From positions 1 to 46,516 of the forward strand of contig QZJS01000023.1 of the NCBI GenBank assembly GCA_003597945.1: a DNA stretch of 46,516 bases, read 5' to 3'. Positions 14,997 to 24,013 of the stretch are shown here, in pieces. Below the pieces are notes generated by a model. That model was not told where the DNA came from and did not search any database. It worked only from the letters and a program-made list of their open reading frames with translations. This stretch comes from Desulfobacteraceae bacterium. Its GTDB lineage: Bacteria; Desulfobacterota; Desulfobacteria; Desulfobacterales; Desulfosalsimonadaceae. Numbering within the stretch: the first letter of the stretch is position 1; each line of letters begins with the position of its first letter. Position numbers and translations under genes: made by a program.

Positions 14997-16117
14997 ACAC
15001 GTGTGTTTCTGATTAGCCGTGATCCCAGTGCGGATATAATTTTGCCGGCACTATCCCCATTCCCATAAAGCCTCCGGGTCCGGATAGTCTTATGAAGCAT
15101 CTGTTGAAATGCCGCCATAATGCGGTCTGACTCCGCTCCGGCCAATATGTTGGCCCCCGTTTCCACCAGCTCACCCCACTCGGTTTCATCTCTTGCCGTC
15201 ACACAGGGCGTCCCATGAAAATAGGCCTCCTTTTGCACACCGCCGGAATCGGTGATAATAACACGGGCGTTTTTCTCCAGCATGACCATGTCCAGATAGC
15301 CTATAGGGTCGATGAACGAGACGGCCGGAAAATCCGTCATTACTATTTTCTTTTTTGTTCGGGGATGCAGGGGCAGGACTACCGGTATTTCGCCGGCGAT
15401 CCGGTTTAAGGCGGTCATGATGTGTTGCAGCCGGATGGGATCATCCGCGTTTTCAGCCCGGTGGATGGTGGCCAGCACAAAATCTTTGGGTTTTAGCGCC
15501 AAGGCTTGCATGATTCGGCTTTTTTCTTCCGCACGATCCCCATAATAAAGGGCCGCATCATACATCACATCCCCCACATCGACCATCATTTGCCGGGTTT
15601 GATGGCTCAACCGGTGGGGGAACCCTTCCTTTTCGAGATTCTCGACAGCGGTCCGGGTCGGGCAGAACAGCAGGGTGCTCAATTGATCGGCCACAATCCG
15701 GTTGATTTCCTCGGGCATCTTCCGGTTGTACGACCGCAGCCCGGCTTCCACATGAGCCACCGGGATATGCAGCTTGGCCGCGGCAAGGGCGCCGGCCAGG
15801 GTGGAATCGGTGTCGCCATAGACTATCGCCCAGTCCGGTCTCTTCTTGACGAGCACCGCTTCAATGGCTTCGATCATCCGGCCGGTGTTTTTGCCGTGAC
15901 TGCCCCCGCCGATCCCAAGGTGGTATTCCGGCTCGGGGATATCCAGATCCCGGAAAAACACCTGGGACATGTTATCGTCAAAGTGCTGCCCGGTATGGAT
16001 GATGGTTTCAGTGATGGGGGCCGACGCGTTGGCTCCGGCGCCTCGGGCAATGGCCAAAGATATCATGGCCGCTTTGATAAACTGCGGTCTTGCGCCGACA
16101 ATGGAAGCTATTTTCAT
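14993..16117 (-). CDS. Non-hydrolysing UDP-HexNAc 2-epimerase (WecB/WbpI family)
   Basis: A 374-residue GT-B-fold epimerase that inverts C2 of a UDP-N-acetylhexosamine. Family motifs are GARPQFIKAAM at the N-terminus, HTGQHFDDNMSQVFF, VEAGLRSYNRKMPEE, LPLHPRTKK and TDSGGVQKEAYFHGTPC with ETEWGELVETGAN. In context, with wbpB-, wbpD- and wbpG-like genes in the same locus, the WbpI reaction (UDP-2,3-diacetamido-glucuronate to the manno form) is a real alternative to plain UDP-GlcNAc to UDP-ManNAc. The frame opens at a TTG (16144) with an AGGGG six bases upstream. The ATG at 16117 matches the usual start of the family but has a weak ribosome site; the true start is uncertain by nine residues. Confidence 0.9.
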   Translation of the reverse strand: MKIASIVGARPQFIKAAMISLAIARGAGANASAPITETIIHTGQHFDDNMSQVFFRDLDIPEPEYHLGIGGGSHGKNTGRMIEAIEAVLVKKRPDWAIVYGDTDSTLAGALAAAKLHIPVAHVEAGLRSYNRKMPEEINRIVADQLSTLLFCPTRTAVENLEKEGFPHRLSHQTRQMMVDVGDVMYDAALYYGDRAEEKSRIMQALALKPKDFVLATIHRAENADDPIRLQHIMTALNRIAGEIPVVLPLHPRTKKKIVMTDFPAVSFIDPIGYLDMVMLEKNARVIITDSGGVQKEAYFHGTPCVTARDETEWGELVETGANILAGAESDRIMAAFQQMLHKTIRTRRLYGNGDSAGKIISALGSRLIRNTRV

Positions 16118-16140
16118 GGGTAAATACCAGCGGAGCTTTT

Positions 16141-17310
16141 TCAATTTTTCCCCTGCTTGAAGTAATCATCGGCCATCACCGACATGGGTACAAAAGAGTA
16201 CATCCGTTTGATGACGGGCCGGGCAATGGGCATCAGTTTTTGGATCAGTTTGCGATCGGAAGGGTATTCCGCGGCGCTCCTGTTTGGAGCAGACCAGATT
16301 TCATGGAACTCTTCATCTGAAATATCGAGCTTTTTCAAAACATAATCTTTTAATGCTTCCAGCTCGTTTTCCGGGGCAAACGGCTTGGCAACAGCCTTTA
16401 ATGCCTCATCTCTGCTTATAACCCCGCTCAACACCTGGGCGGACAAGTTGATTCGGCGTTTGTCGATGCCGAATTTTTTCGGTAGCCAATAGGCCATGGC
16501 AAACTTGGTGAACAGGTTTTCATGGTGGTGCCCCCCATAATCCCGCCAGTCAAAATCCCGGGACAAAATTTCTCTGGCCTCCTGCTTGCTGTATTCCAGA
16601 TAATAATAGGGCCGGATATCCTTTATTTTTTTGAAAAAACCGGCATAAACCAGGTTTACGGGAGTGACATGTGGAAATGTTTTTAAGGCAATCCCCCTGC
16701 CGAATTGTTTATGGATATATCGCAAATTAGGCCCCTGGGTCCACTCGGCGGGTTGTTTGCCTTCGGATCGGAAATCATTGCCTCGAATGATAAATTTGAT
16801 TTTTTCATTCAGGGCGACCTTGTACATGACGGCTTTGATCGCCGCATCCGTGGGGCCGTCAATCCAGGGGATGCCCGAGCGCATATGCGCGTAGAGCACA
16901 TCTTTGACTTCTTCATAATCAATCACATAGGTTTCAAGGTCCACATCAAGGGCCTTGGTGACCTTGTAGATGTTTTGAACCGCAATATCCGAGCTGAACC
17001 CGTTATCCAGGTTGACTGCCAGAGACCGTAGCCCGTATTCCCTCATGAGCACCAGAAGATAGGAGCTGTCCACCCCGCCGCTCACTCCGACCACGCAGTC
17101 ATAAGCCCTGCTCTGGCCTTTCCGCTTCATTCGGTCGACCAGCTCCAGCCAGTTTTTCATGCCCTTTTTACCCCTGGGGTAGGCGTTCATCATGTATTCC
17201 TGGAACCGGCAGTAATTGGATACTCCTTCCTCATCAAAGGCAATGCCGGGGACGGAAGTGTCCCAGATCCCCTTACTGCAAATCTGATATTTCGATTCTA
17301 CGCTGAGCAT
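16141..17310 (-). CDS. wbpG: N-acetyl sugar amidotransferase, WbpG-like
   Basis: A 389-residue ATP-dependent amidotransferase of the PP-loop family. In Pseudomonas aeruginosa O-antigen synthesis WbpG works with HisH2 and HisF2 to turn an N-acetyl group into an acetamidino group. Visible are the N-terminal Cys residues (C12 and YCRFQEYM), the PP-loop VVGVSGGVDSSYLLVL, LAVNLDNGFSSDIAVQNI, GPTDAAIKAVMYKVA and IIRGNDFRSEGKQPAEWTQG. The gene overlaps hisF2 by 13 bases and its stop overlaps the alternative TTG of the epimerase gene, so the set WbpG-HisF2-HisH2 is a tight operon unit. Length and motifs agree with the TIGR03573-type family. Confidence 0.92.
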   Translation of the reverse strand: MLSVESKYQICSKGIWDTSVPGIAFDEEGVSNYCRFQEYMMNAYPRGKKGMKNWLELVDRMKRKGQSRAYDCVVGVSGGVDSSYLLVLMREYGLRSLAVNLDNGFSSDIAVQNIYKVTKALDVDLETYVIDYEEVKDVLYAHMRSGIPWIDGPTDAAIKAVMYKVALNEKIKFIIRGNDFRSEGKQPAEWTQGPNLRYIHKQFGRGIALKTFPHVTPVNLVYAGFFKKIKDIRPYYYLEYSKQEAREILSRDFDWRDYGGHHHENLFTKFAMAYWLPKKFGIDKRRINLSAQVLSGVISRDEALKAVAKPFAPENELEALKDYVLKKLDISDEEFHEIWSAPNRSAAEYPSDRKLIQKLMPIARPVIKRMYSFVPMSVMADDYFKQGKN

Positions 17311-18089
17311 GGTTTTATGTCCTGATGACCGAATAGCGCCATCAACTCGGCTTTTGACGGATAATTAATCAAGACTGCCTTTCTCGGGCCGTGATATACA
17401 AACAGGCTTCCGGCGGCCAGGGCATGGGCCCGGCCTTGGTCATAGCACTCCCGCAGATGCTCCAGGCGTCCCGCCCCGCCGCAGGCGATCACGGGAATGG
17501 AAACCGCATCCGACACCCTTCGGACCAAATCAAGATCATATCCGGTCATCATTCCGTCTTTGTCCATGGAGTTGATTAGGATCTCCCCGGCGCCTAAATC
17601 CGCGGCCCGCCTGGCCCAGTCCACCGGATTCAGCCGAATTTTTTCACGCCCGTCCTTGATGCGCACCGCTTGCTTATTAAACAGATTCTGCTTGACATCA
17701 ATACTGACGATGATGCTCTGAGAGCCGAAATGTTTGGCTGCGTCTTCTATGAGCCCTGGATTTTCGGCCGCGCTGGTGTTGATCACCACTTTTTCGGCCC
17801 CGGCCTTAAGAATTGCCTCCATTTGATCCAGGGTTCGGATTCCGCCTCCGGCGGCAAATGGCATGAAAGCTTCGTCGCCAATGGTCCTTACAAGCTCGGA
17901 AGATATGGTTCGTTTTTCCTGGCTTGCTCTTATATCCAGAAATATGAGCTCGTGTGCCTTCAGATCGTTGAATATCCGGACCGCATTGATGGGATCGCCG
18001 ATATAACGAGGAGTTTTAAACCGTAGGGTTTTAACCAGGCCTTTGTCTTTAAGAAGCAGGACGGGGATGATCCGTGGCAAAAACATCAT
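17298..18089 (-). CDS. hisF2: HisF-like cyclase-barrel subunit, HisF2
   Basis: A 263-residue (beta/alpha)8 barrel homologous to the imidazole glycerol phosphate synthase cyclase subunit. With HisH2 it should channel ammonia from glutamine to WbpG. The N-terminus reads RIIPVLLLKDKGLVKTLRF, where true HisF has CLDVKDG; the catalytic Asp of the first strand is thus Leu, arguing against histidine synthesis. Other barrel motifs are FLDIRAS, AAGGGIRTL, VINTSA, SIDVKQN and ACGGAGRLEHL. It overlaps wbpG by 13 bases and hisH2 by 4. Placement here and not in a histidine operon supports the polysaccharide role. Confidence 0.9.
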   Translation of the reverse strand: MMFLPRIIPVLLLKDKGLVKTLRFKTPRYIGDPINAVRIFNDLKAHELIFLDIRASQEKRTISSELVRTIGDEAFMPFAAGGGIRTLDQMEAILKAGAEKVVINTSAAENPGLIEDAAKHFGSQSIIVSIDVKQNLFNKQAVRIKDGREKIRLNPVDWARRAADLGAGEILINSMDKDGMMTGYDLDLVRRVSDAVSIPVIACGGAGRLEHLRECYDQGRAHALAAGSLFVYHGPRKAVLINYPSKAELMALFGHQDIKPCSA

Positions 18090-18694
18090 CGATAGGCAAA
18101 GTTTTTTAAAATCTGAAGGCCGGCATCATGACTTTTTTCCGGGTGAAACTGGCATCCGTAAATATTTTCATGCTGGAACGCCGAAGCAAAGGTTGTCCCG
18201 TAGCAGGTCCGGGAAATAATCGTATCTTCCTGGTCGCATGCGACATAATAGGAATGTACAAAGTAAAAAAGCGCGTCCGGCGCGAGATTATTCAGCAAGG
18301 GGCTGTTTTTAAGAATTGAAATTCCGTTCCATCCCATGTGCGGGATCCGCGGTCCTTTATCCGTGAAAACAAACTTTTTGGTGCGGGCATTGATCCAGCC
18401 CAGTCCCGCGGCATCGCCTTCCTCGCTGAATCCGGTCATCAACTGCATGCCCAGACAGATGCCCAGGATAGGCGTTTTCTTGACAAGCACGGCCTGGTTA
18501 AGGGCATCAAACAAGCCTCTGGACTTCAGTATCTGAATTGCCCTGGCAAAATGCCCCACGCCGGGCAGAACCAGCTTGGCAGAATGAAGAACCTCATCAG
18601 GGCTTGCAATAATCCGCGAAGTCGTTCCGATTCGTTGGAATGCTTTTTGTACTGAGCGCAGATTGCCCATGCCGTAATCGATAATATCCATCAC
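18086..18694 (-). CDS. hisH2: Glutamine amidotransferase HisH2
   Basis: A 202-residue class I glutaminase that releases ammonia from glutamine for the WbpG reaction. The triad is visible: nucleophile Cys in GICLGMQLM, and His and Glu in CQFHPEKS. The oxyanion-loop segment VLPGVGHFARAI is also present, and the N-terminus MDIIDYGMGNLRSVQKAF is typical of HisH. It overlaps hisF2 by 4 bases (ATGA type) and the upstream glycosyltransferase gene by 4 bases, so it is translationally coupled on both sides. Sequence alone cannot exclude a housekeeping HisH, but pairing with WbpG and the altered HisF2 makes the sugar-amidine role more likely. Confidence 0.92.
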   Translation of the reverse strand: MMDIIDYGMGNLRSVQKAFQRIGTTSRIIASPDEVLHSAKLVLPGVGHFARAIQILKSRGLFDALNQAVLVKKTPILGICLGMQLMTGFSEEGDAAGLGWINARTKKFVFTDKGPRIPHMGWNGISILKNSPLLNNLAPDALFYFVHSYYVACDQEDTIISRTCYGTTFASAFQHENIYGCQFHPEKSHDAGLQILKNFAYR

Positions 18695-19638
18695 GGCCGT
18701 TTTTCAACATCTCGATAAATCTGAACAATCTTTTCGGCGATCACGGCGTTATCCAAATGACGAATCTTTGCCCGGCCGTTGGTTCTGCTTCCGAACGCGA
18801 GGGCTTTTCGAATGCCTTCGGCCACATCCAGCGGATCAAAAGAGGTGATATAGCACCCCGGCGTATCTTGTATGACTTCCCTGACATCTCCCACATCGGT
18901 GGTGACAATGGGGCAGTTGCAGGCCATGGCTTCCTTGATAAACTGGGGAGAGCCCTCGGAAAAAGAGGTCATGAGGGCTGCGTCAACGGCACAAAGCAGC
19001 AGGGCAACTTCTTCGCGTCTAAATCCTTTCAATTCCAGCAGGGTGATGTTGGGCTTATTTAATCTTGCCAGAGCATCCCTGGCCAATGGATAGTTTTTAA
19101 CCTTTACGTCGGAAGACGACGAAAACAGGATATAGGTTTTTGCCGGATCAAGATTCAGAGAAGCTCTGGCTTGGGTTTGGGACAATGGCCTGAAAAGGTT
19201 AAAATCCACCCCGCAGGGGATGATGCTGCTGTTGCGGGCCGATGCATATATGGCGTTTTTGCGGAGCCTTTCGCTTACATAAATGGTGCGGCGGCTAAAG
19301 AGTTCGACAGCGAGCGATAAAAACCTGTTTTGGTGAAAGTTGATGTCGGATCCATGAAAAGTGACAATTACCGGTATGCGTCTTTGAAAGTTAGCCAAAA
19401 AAGCGGAAAGAGAAAAATGGGCGTGCAGGCAATCAAAAGGAATTTGCCGTATTTTCTGCCGGAGCGTTAAGCCGGATTTCAAATACCCGGCTGTTCCTTT
19501 TCCTTTAATAAAAAAAAAATCGAAATTGATCTGTGGTGCGATGCGTTTGACGGCATTCACCTGATCATGGATAAATGCCTGGTGAATACTGAATTCAAAC
19601 TCAGGGGCGTTGCCGCTGCAAACGACCAAAACATTCAT
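18691..19638 (-). CDS. Glycosyltransferase family 4
   Basis: A 315-residue GT-B glycosyltransferase, presumably cytosolic or membrane-peripheral and adding one sugar to the lipid-linked repeat. N-terminal motifs include FDCLHAHFSLSAFLANF and VTFHGSDINFH. The C-terminal GT4 signature is SFSEGSPQFIKEAMACNCPI, with the E-x7-E pair, followed by VTTDVGDVREVI. It is somewhat shorter than most GT4 enzymes (350-400 residues) but has both lobes. Donor and acceptor are unknown. It overlaps hisH2 by 4 bases. The ATG at 19638 starts a classic MNVLVVCSGN strand. Confidence 0.85.
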   Translation of the reverse strand: MNVLVVCSGNAPEFEFSIHQAFIHDQVNAVKRIAPQINFDFFFIKGKGTAGYLKSGLTLRQKIRQIPFDCLHAHFSLSAFLANFQRRIPVIVTFHGSDINFHQNRFLSLAVELFSRRTIYVSERLRKNAIYASARNSSIIPCGVDFNLFRPLSQTQARASLNLDPAKTYILFSSSSDVKVKNYPLARDALARLNKPNITLLELKGFRREEVALLLCAVDAALMTSFSEGSPQFIKEAMACNCPIVTTDVGDVREVIQDTPGCYITSFDPLDVAEGIRKALAFGSRTNGRAKIRHLDNAVIAEKIVQIYRDVEKRP

Positions 19639-19672
19639 GCTTCAGATAAATAACCACTTGAATTAGTAATAA

Positions 19673-20746
19673 TTATAAATAGCTGTTCAGATAGCTAAGA
19701 GCTGTTTCTGAAATGCTGAAATTTTCCCGGCAATAGTTCCATGCGGCATCAGTAATAGAATCACTTTGATTGTTCCGAATCAGTTCGACAGCGTGTTGAA
19801 TCGTGTTGGCCAAATCACGGTAATTGCCATTTATAAACATCAGCCCGTATTGGCCCTTGTCGAGAATTTCAGCGGAACCCGTATTGCTTGACGTAATCGA
19901 AAGAATCCTTGCGGCCAAGGCTTCAGCCAGCGTCAGGCCGAATCCTTCATATCGACTGGGTTGAACATAAAGATCATATCGGCACAAGTTGTCATAAACC
20001 CATGCCCTTGGCTTATTTCCGATAAATGACACATGGTTTTCAAGGGCCAGCGATTGCATCATGCTACAAAGATATTCATACGAATCGCCTGACCCAACCA
20101 GTGTAAGATGGATATTTTTAAGGCCGCGTTCCGCGATGAGATCATGCATGGCCAACAACAGCAGATCCTGTCCTTTTTTGTGATGGTCCAGCCGGCTGAC
20201 CTGAATCAGTTTGACAGGGCCGTCCGTTAATGCGCGTCTTTCAGCTCTTTTTATGGCATCGACATTTATTCCATTATAAATCGTCTTGCATGTTAAATTG
20301 CTTCTGGATTCCACATCGATTTTAACCGAATCCGAGATGGCAAACAGTTTATCAAACTCCCGCAGAGGATTGATGGGATAGCCATTGTCGTGGATGGTTA
20401 AAACCGGTCGGGGTGCATGCATTTTTTTTAACATTGGACCTAAATGCGCATCATGAACATGCACCACGTTTGGTTTGAAGCGTCGGTGTAATATGTCAAA
20501 CAGCTTAATAAACGCCAAGGGGTTTTTGCTTCGTCGTCCGCGGTTCAGCAGATAGGTCGGCACCGAATGGGGGATACGGTTTAAAATGCTTGCTTCAATA
20601 TTGCTGTTTATCACTGCAATTGCCGTGGCGTGTCCCAGTTTTTGCTGCTCAACGGCGATATCTACCATCAAATTTTCCTTGCCGGCGTTTTCCAGGCTGA
20701 AGGTCAGATGCAGTATGCGCAATGAGTCAAACTCCCCTAAATCCAC
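19673..20746 (-). CDS. Glycosyltransferase family 4
   Basis: A GT-B glycosyltransferase of up to 357 residues. The first Rossmann lobe has ILHLTFSLENAGKENLMVDI and VVHVHDAHLG. The C-terminal lobe has QVSRLDHHKKGQDLLLLA and the nucleotide-sugar signature QPSRYEGFGLTLAEALA with its E-x7-E pair. The open frame begins with GTG at 20746 and overlaps the upstream stop by 10 bases. A TTG at 20722, preceded by AGGGGAG, would give the more usual beginning MRILHLTF, so the start is uncertain by eight residues. Sugar specificity cannot be inferred. Confidence 0.87.
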   Translation of the reverse strand: MDLGEFDSLRILHLTFSLENAGKENLMVDIAVEQQKLGHATAIAVINSNIEASILNRIPHSVPTYLLNRGRRSKNPLAFIKLFDILHRRFKPNVVHVHDAHLGPMLKKMHAPRPVLTIHDNGYPINPLREFDKLFAISDSVKIDVESRSNLTCKTIYNGINVDAIKRAERRALTDGPVKLIQVSRLDHHKKGQDLLLLAMHDLIAERGLKNIHLTLVGSGDSYEYLCSMMQSLALENHVSFIGNKPRAWVYDNLCRYDLYVQPSRYEGFGLTLAEALAARILSITSSNTGSAEILDKGQYGLMFINGNYRDLANTIQHAVELIRNNQSDSITDAAWNYCRENFSISETALSYLNSYL

Positions 20747-22158
20747 CCTCGGCCCGCCAGCTTAAACCAGTTCCAGGCAAACACTATCGCGCCAAGGAAT
20801 AGGAGATACAATTGAAAATACCCCATCGTCTTTTTGTCGGCCAAAGAAATGCCATACCCCCCGAATAGGATCACAAGGGGTGCCAGCACCAAATGAAATC
20901 GGTCCTGTAAGGCATATCCGCTGTTTGAAAGGATAAACAACCATGAAAAAAATACCGCAATGAGAAACACATGTTGTCGCCACAATTTAGCAGTAAATAA
21001 ATACCACAATGAGAGGATAACAAAAAAACCGAACGCATTCCGAAAGAACATGGAACCGGCCAACATCATTATGTTTTCCTGTTTAGTATCCACCAGTGTC
21101 GGGATTGGCCCGATAAACCCCAATGGCGCAAATATTGCCCTCTTGGCCTGGGTGGCAAAAATATTTCCACGGCTTGCATATAGCTGCATATGCTGTTCAA
21201 GGTTTGTCGTTTTTTCTGTAAAAAAGAACATGGTTTCACTTTGAGCCTCGGATGCCAGGTCCACAGCGAAAAGTAAGCCGATTGAACCAACCAGCAACAC
21301 CGCAACAACCAACCTCCTGGAAAAAAGAACCACCCGTGATGAGGTTAGTGCCAATGCGGCCATAAAACTCAAAAAAAGTGCCACCGCCATTGCGTTGCGG
21401 AACAAAAACATAACGGCTAAAGTTGCCACCAGCAACATCGGATATCGGATGGAAAGTCGTCTCTCCCTCAATAACCGATCAGCGTTATTCATGAAAAATA
21501 CCACCAGAAAAAGAATTACCGCCTCTTTCAGGTGGAGCCCGCAATAATAGATCAACGGCGGGGCCGGAACGGCAATGGCAGCACATAACCGGGCGACACG
21601 AAGCCCAAAGGCGCGCCGGGCCAGGTCATAAATCATTACGCACACCCAGGCCCCGAGAACGGCGACAATAGCCCGGAACGCGAGAACCGAGTCAAAAAAA
21701 ACCGCGTACACCGCCCCCATGAGAATCATGATTCCACGGGATGAGAACTTTTCGAAATAGATAAGAGGCGTGATATCAAAAATACCGGCCCTGAAATATT
21801 CCGCTATCCGCAACCCCTGATAGTGATATCCCATGGCGTCGGCAGACTCGAATTCAAAGGGCTGTCCGGTCATATAGGTATAAAACAGGTAACTGAACAA
21901 CACATAACCCACCCGGATCCAAAGGGCTGTCCAGAAAATCTTTAGCCGGATCACCTTTTCGGAAAGGTTCATCCACCGGAGCCACAATCGATAAAAACAG
22001 AAAAAAAACAGATAAACGACAAGCAGATCAAACACAATCCAGACTGTCGGCAAAACCTGTCGGAAAAAAACAGTGGATATGCCCAACAACAAAACCACAA
22101 ACAGAAATGTGGATTGACGGAAAATAACTCCGGGGATGTTTTGTACTCTTGGGGCCAT
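20737..22158 (-). CDS. Multi-spanning membrane protein, GT-C-like glycosyltransferase or Wzy-like
   Basis: A 473-residue protein with about a dozen hydrophobic segments spread over the whole length, hence an inner-membrane protein. After the first segments it has a loop FEFESADAMGYHYQGLRIA with acidic residues, and a long motif DSVLAFRAIVAVLGAWVCVM; this layout recalls PMT/ArnT-type GT-C transferases, which use lipid-linked sugars on the periplasmic face. A Wzy polymerase role is an alternative, since Wzy proteins are equally hydrophobic and poorly conserved. The C-terminal part (FAWNWFKLAGRGWI) ends in the overlap with the GT4 gene. I do not recognise a specific family member. Confidence 0.7.
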   Translation of the reverse strand: MAPRVQNIPGVIFRQSTFLFVVLLLGISTVFFRQVLPTVWIVFDLLVVYLFFFCFYRLWLRWMNLSEKVIRLKIFWTALWIRVGYVLFSYLFYTYMTGQPFEFESADAMGYHYQGLRIAEYFRAGIFDITPLIYFEKFSSRGIMILMGAVYAVFFDSVLAFRAIVAVLGAWVCVMIYDLARRAFGLRVARLCAAIAVPAPPLIYYCGLHLKEAVILFLVVFFMNNADRLLRERRLSIRYPMLLVATLAVMFLFRNAMAVALFLSFMAALALTSSRVVLFSRRLVVAVLLVGSIGLLFAVDLASEAQSETMFFFTEKTTNLEQHMQLYASRGNIFATQAKRAIFAPLGFIGPIPTLVDTKQENIMMLAGSMFFRNAFGFFVILSLWYLFTAKLWRQHVFLIAVFFSWLFILSNSGYALQDRFHLVLAPLVILFGGYGISLADKKTMGYFQLYLLFLGAIVFAWNWFKLAGRGWI

Positions 22159-23157
22159 TTAATTTTTTGTGTCCGCCATTTGTCTCAAAAGCAATTGTTT
22201 TGCCCCAGACAGCTTCTTTTTTATATGCCAATACATCCGAACCAATGTTTTGGGATATGCATACTGCCGTCTAATGGAGGGAGGAATATGATTTAAATCA
22301 ATATTTCGTAGAACTTTTCGAGTTTCTTCAGGGTTGATCCCGTGCAGATGATATTTCAGCAACGCATCTGCCTTCAGCCTGTCCAGTAGGATTTTCAGAT
22401 CCGGATTTTTCCTTTCATCCTCCTTGAATTGCTCAAGGTGATAAACAAAATGCGTTTCAGGGGTGTGGAATCTTTTCGGACTGACACCCCTGTCCGACAC
22501 ATCCACATCCTGGTTATAGAACACCAGAACTTTATTAAGAAATGTCACCGGATACTTAAGCGCCAGCCTCACCCAGAGTTCAAAATCCTCTCCCAGTTTA
22601 ATTTCTGGTTTAAAGCCTTTATAATCAAGAAACAGCCGTCGGGGCATAATGGCGGATGATGGGAATAGCGGCATCCACATGGTTTTGGCATAAACCGCAA
22701 AATAATTGATATATCCTGATGAAAACCCATCCGGGACGCCGATGACGGCATCCTTTTTTTTGCCGTGCTTGACCTGGGCGTATTTTGCCGCATAGATGCC
22801 GGCTTCGGGATGTCTTTCAATAAGTTGCTTCATTTCTGATAGATAGGATGGATGCCACCAGTCATCCGCATCTAGAAAGGCGATATAATCGTTTGTGGCC
22901 AGACGGGCTCCATTGTTTCGCGCCGTGGATACGCCGGTGTTTGATTGATCATGAATGTTTATGGGTTTGTCTGACAGTTGAATTATTTGTCGGACAATTT
23001 TTAAAGAATCGTCGGTAGATCCGTCATTTACCACGATTAATTCAAAATCTTGGCAGGTCTGATTCAAAACCGAATGAATGGCTTTTGGTATGTGGAAGGC
23101 CTTGTTGTATAAGGGGATGATGACAGAAAAATCAATCTTGTTGTTTTTTCCAGCCAA
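22159..23157 (-). CDS. Glycosyltransferase family 2
   Basis: A GT-A glycosyltransferase of about 330 residues. The nucleotide-binding strand is FSVIIPLYNKAFHIPKAI, followed by VVNDGSTDDSL and the metal-binding DxD block YIAFLDADDWWHPSYL. Family members transfer hexoses, uronic acids or HexNAc to lipid-linked acceptors. No membrane segment is seen. The frame is open upstream to 23220 inside the preceding gene. No ATG lies near the conserved beginning, so I place the start at the TTG 23157, which overlaps the upstream gene by 26 bases; this start is a guess. Its 3' end abuts the GT-C-like gene. Confidence 0.83.
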   Translation of the reverse strand: MAGKNNKIDFSVIIPLYNKAFHIPKAIHSVLNQTCQDFELIVVNDGSTDDSLKIVRQIIQLSDKPINIHDQSNTGVSTARNNGARLATNDYIAFLDADDWWHPSYLSEMKQLIERHPEAGIYAAKYAQVKHGKKKDAVIGVPDGFSSGYINYFAVYAKTMWMPLFPSSAIMPRRLFLDYKGFKPEIKLGEDFELWVRLALKYPVTFLNKVLVFYNQDVDVSDRGVSPKRFHTPETHFVYHLEQFKEDERKNPDLKILLDRLKADALLKYHLHGINPEETRKVLRNIDLNHIPPSIRRQYAYPKTLVRMYWHIKKKLSGAKQLLLRQMADTKN

Positions 23158-24013
23158 AATGCTGCAACCGCCATTTTTCAATTTTAAAAAGGCACCGCTC
23201 GGCAAACCAGAACAAGCCATATAGCCATTTGCTATTTTTCATTCGCTGTATTTGCATCATATGGGAATAAAACCTGTCATAGTCGGCAAGTATGGGACCT
23301 GGGATGAGCTCCTCAAGCACCTTTCTGCGTTCTCGCATCTCCTGATTATTGTTTACGTTGCTGATTCCGGTCATTTCAAAACAGGTCACATCCTTATCAA
23401 AATAGGTCACCTGTTCGTTGTTTAACCCAACTGCCTGAAGATACCACTTCCAATCCGAGACGATTCGCAGATTTTCGTCATAAAAACCATAACGGGTGAA
23501 CAGGTCCCGCCGGATATAGGCTGGCGAATGATTCAGAGTTCCCCGGTAAAAAGTGAGAAATGTCGGTTGAGCAAATCCCAGGCCGCAGTCCCTGAGCACC
23601 TTGCCACCCGGCATCATTTTGAGCATATTGCCAATTAGAATTCCCTTTTCCGGCAAGTTCTCCAGCATCTGAATCGTCACATGCGGGGACGCCAGCCAAT
23701 CCCCGGAATTAAGAAATTGGCAGTAATCTCCTTTCGCCATTCTGATGCCCTTGTTCATGGCATTGTAAATGCCCGTGTCTGGCTCACTGATCCAATAAGT
23801 TATAGGGGGCTTTAACTGTTTATCGGTCTTCGGTGTATAGATCCCGTGGGGGATACTGGTGAACGATTTAATTATCTCAAGACTGTGGTCGGTTGATCCA
23901 CCATCAATAACAATGTACTCGAAATTTTTGCTTGTTTGGGCCATAACGCTTTCCATGGTCTTTTTAAGCCCGGAAGCGTTGTTATAGTTGATCGTGATAA
24001 TGGACAGAATCAT
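23132..24013 (-). CDS. Glycosyltransferase family 2, WcaE-like
   Basis: A 293-residue GT-A enzyme. It begins MILSIITINYNNASGLKKTM, then has YIVIDGGSTDHSLEII and SEPDTGIYNAMNKGI, the signature of the WcaE-like subgroup. In place of a plain DxD it has YCQFLNSGDWLAS, again normal for that subgroup. The segment SPAYIRRDLF and the downstream acidic residues complete the core. It shares a 4-base overlap with the acetyltransferase gene. Base composition is moderate here and falls sharply on its upstream side, so this gene marks the left edge of the AT-rich island. Confidence 0.87.
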   Translation of the reverse strand: MILSIITINYNNASGLKKTMESVMAQTSKNFEYIVIDGGSTDHSLEIIKSFTSIPHGIYTPKTDKQLKPPITYWISEPDTGIYNAMNKGIRMAKGDYCQFLNSGDWLASPHVTIQMLENLPEKGILIGNMLKMMPGGKVLRDCGLGFAQPTFLTFYRGTLNHSPAYIRRDLFTRYGFYDENLRIVSDWKWYLQAVGLNNEQVTYFDKDVTCFEMTGISNVNNNQEMRERRKVLEELIPGPILADYDRFYSHMMQIQRMKNSKWLYGLFWFAERCLFKIEKWRLQHFGWKKQQD

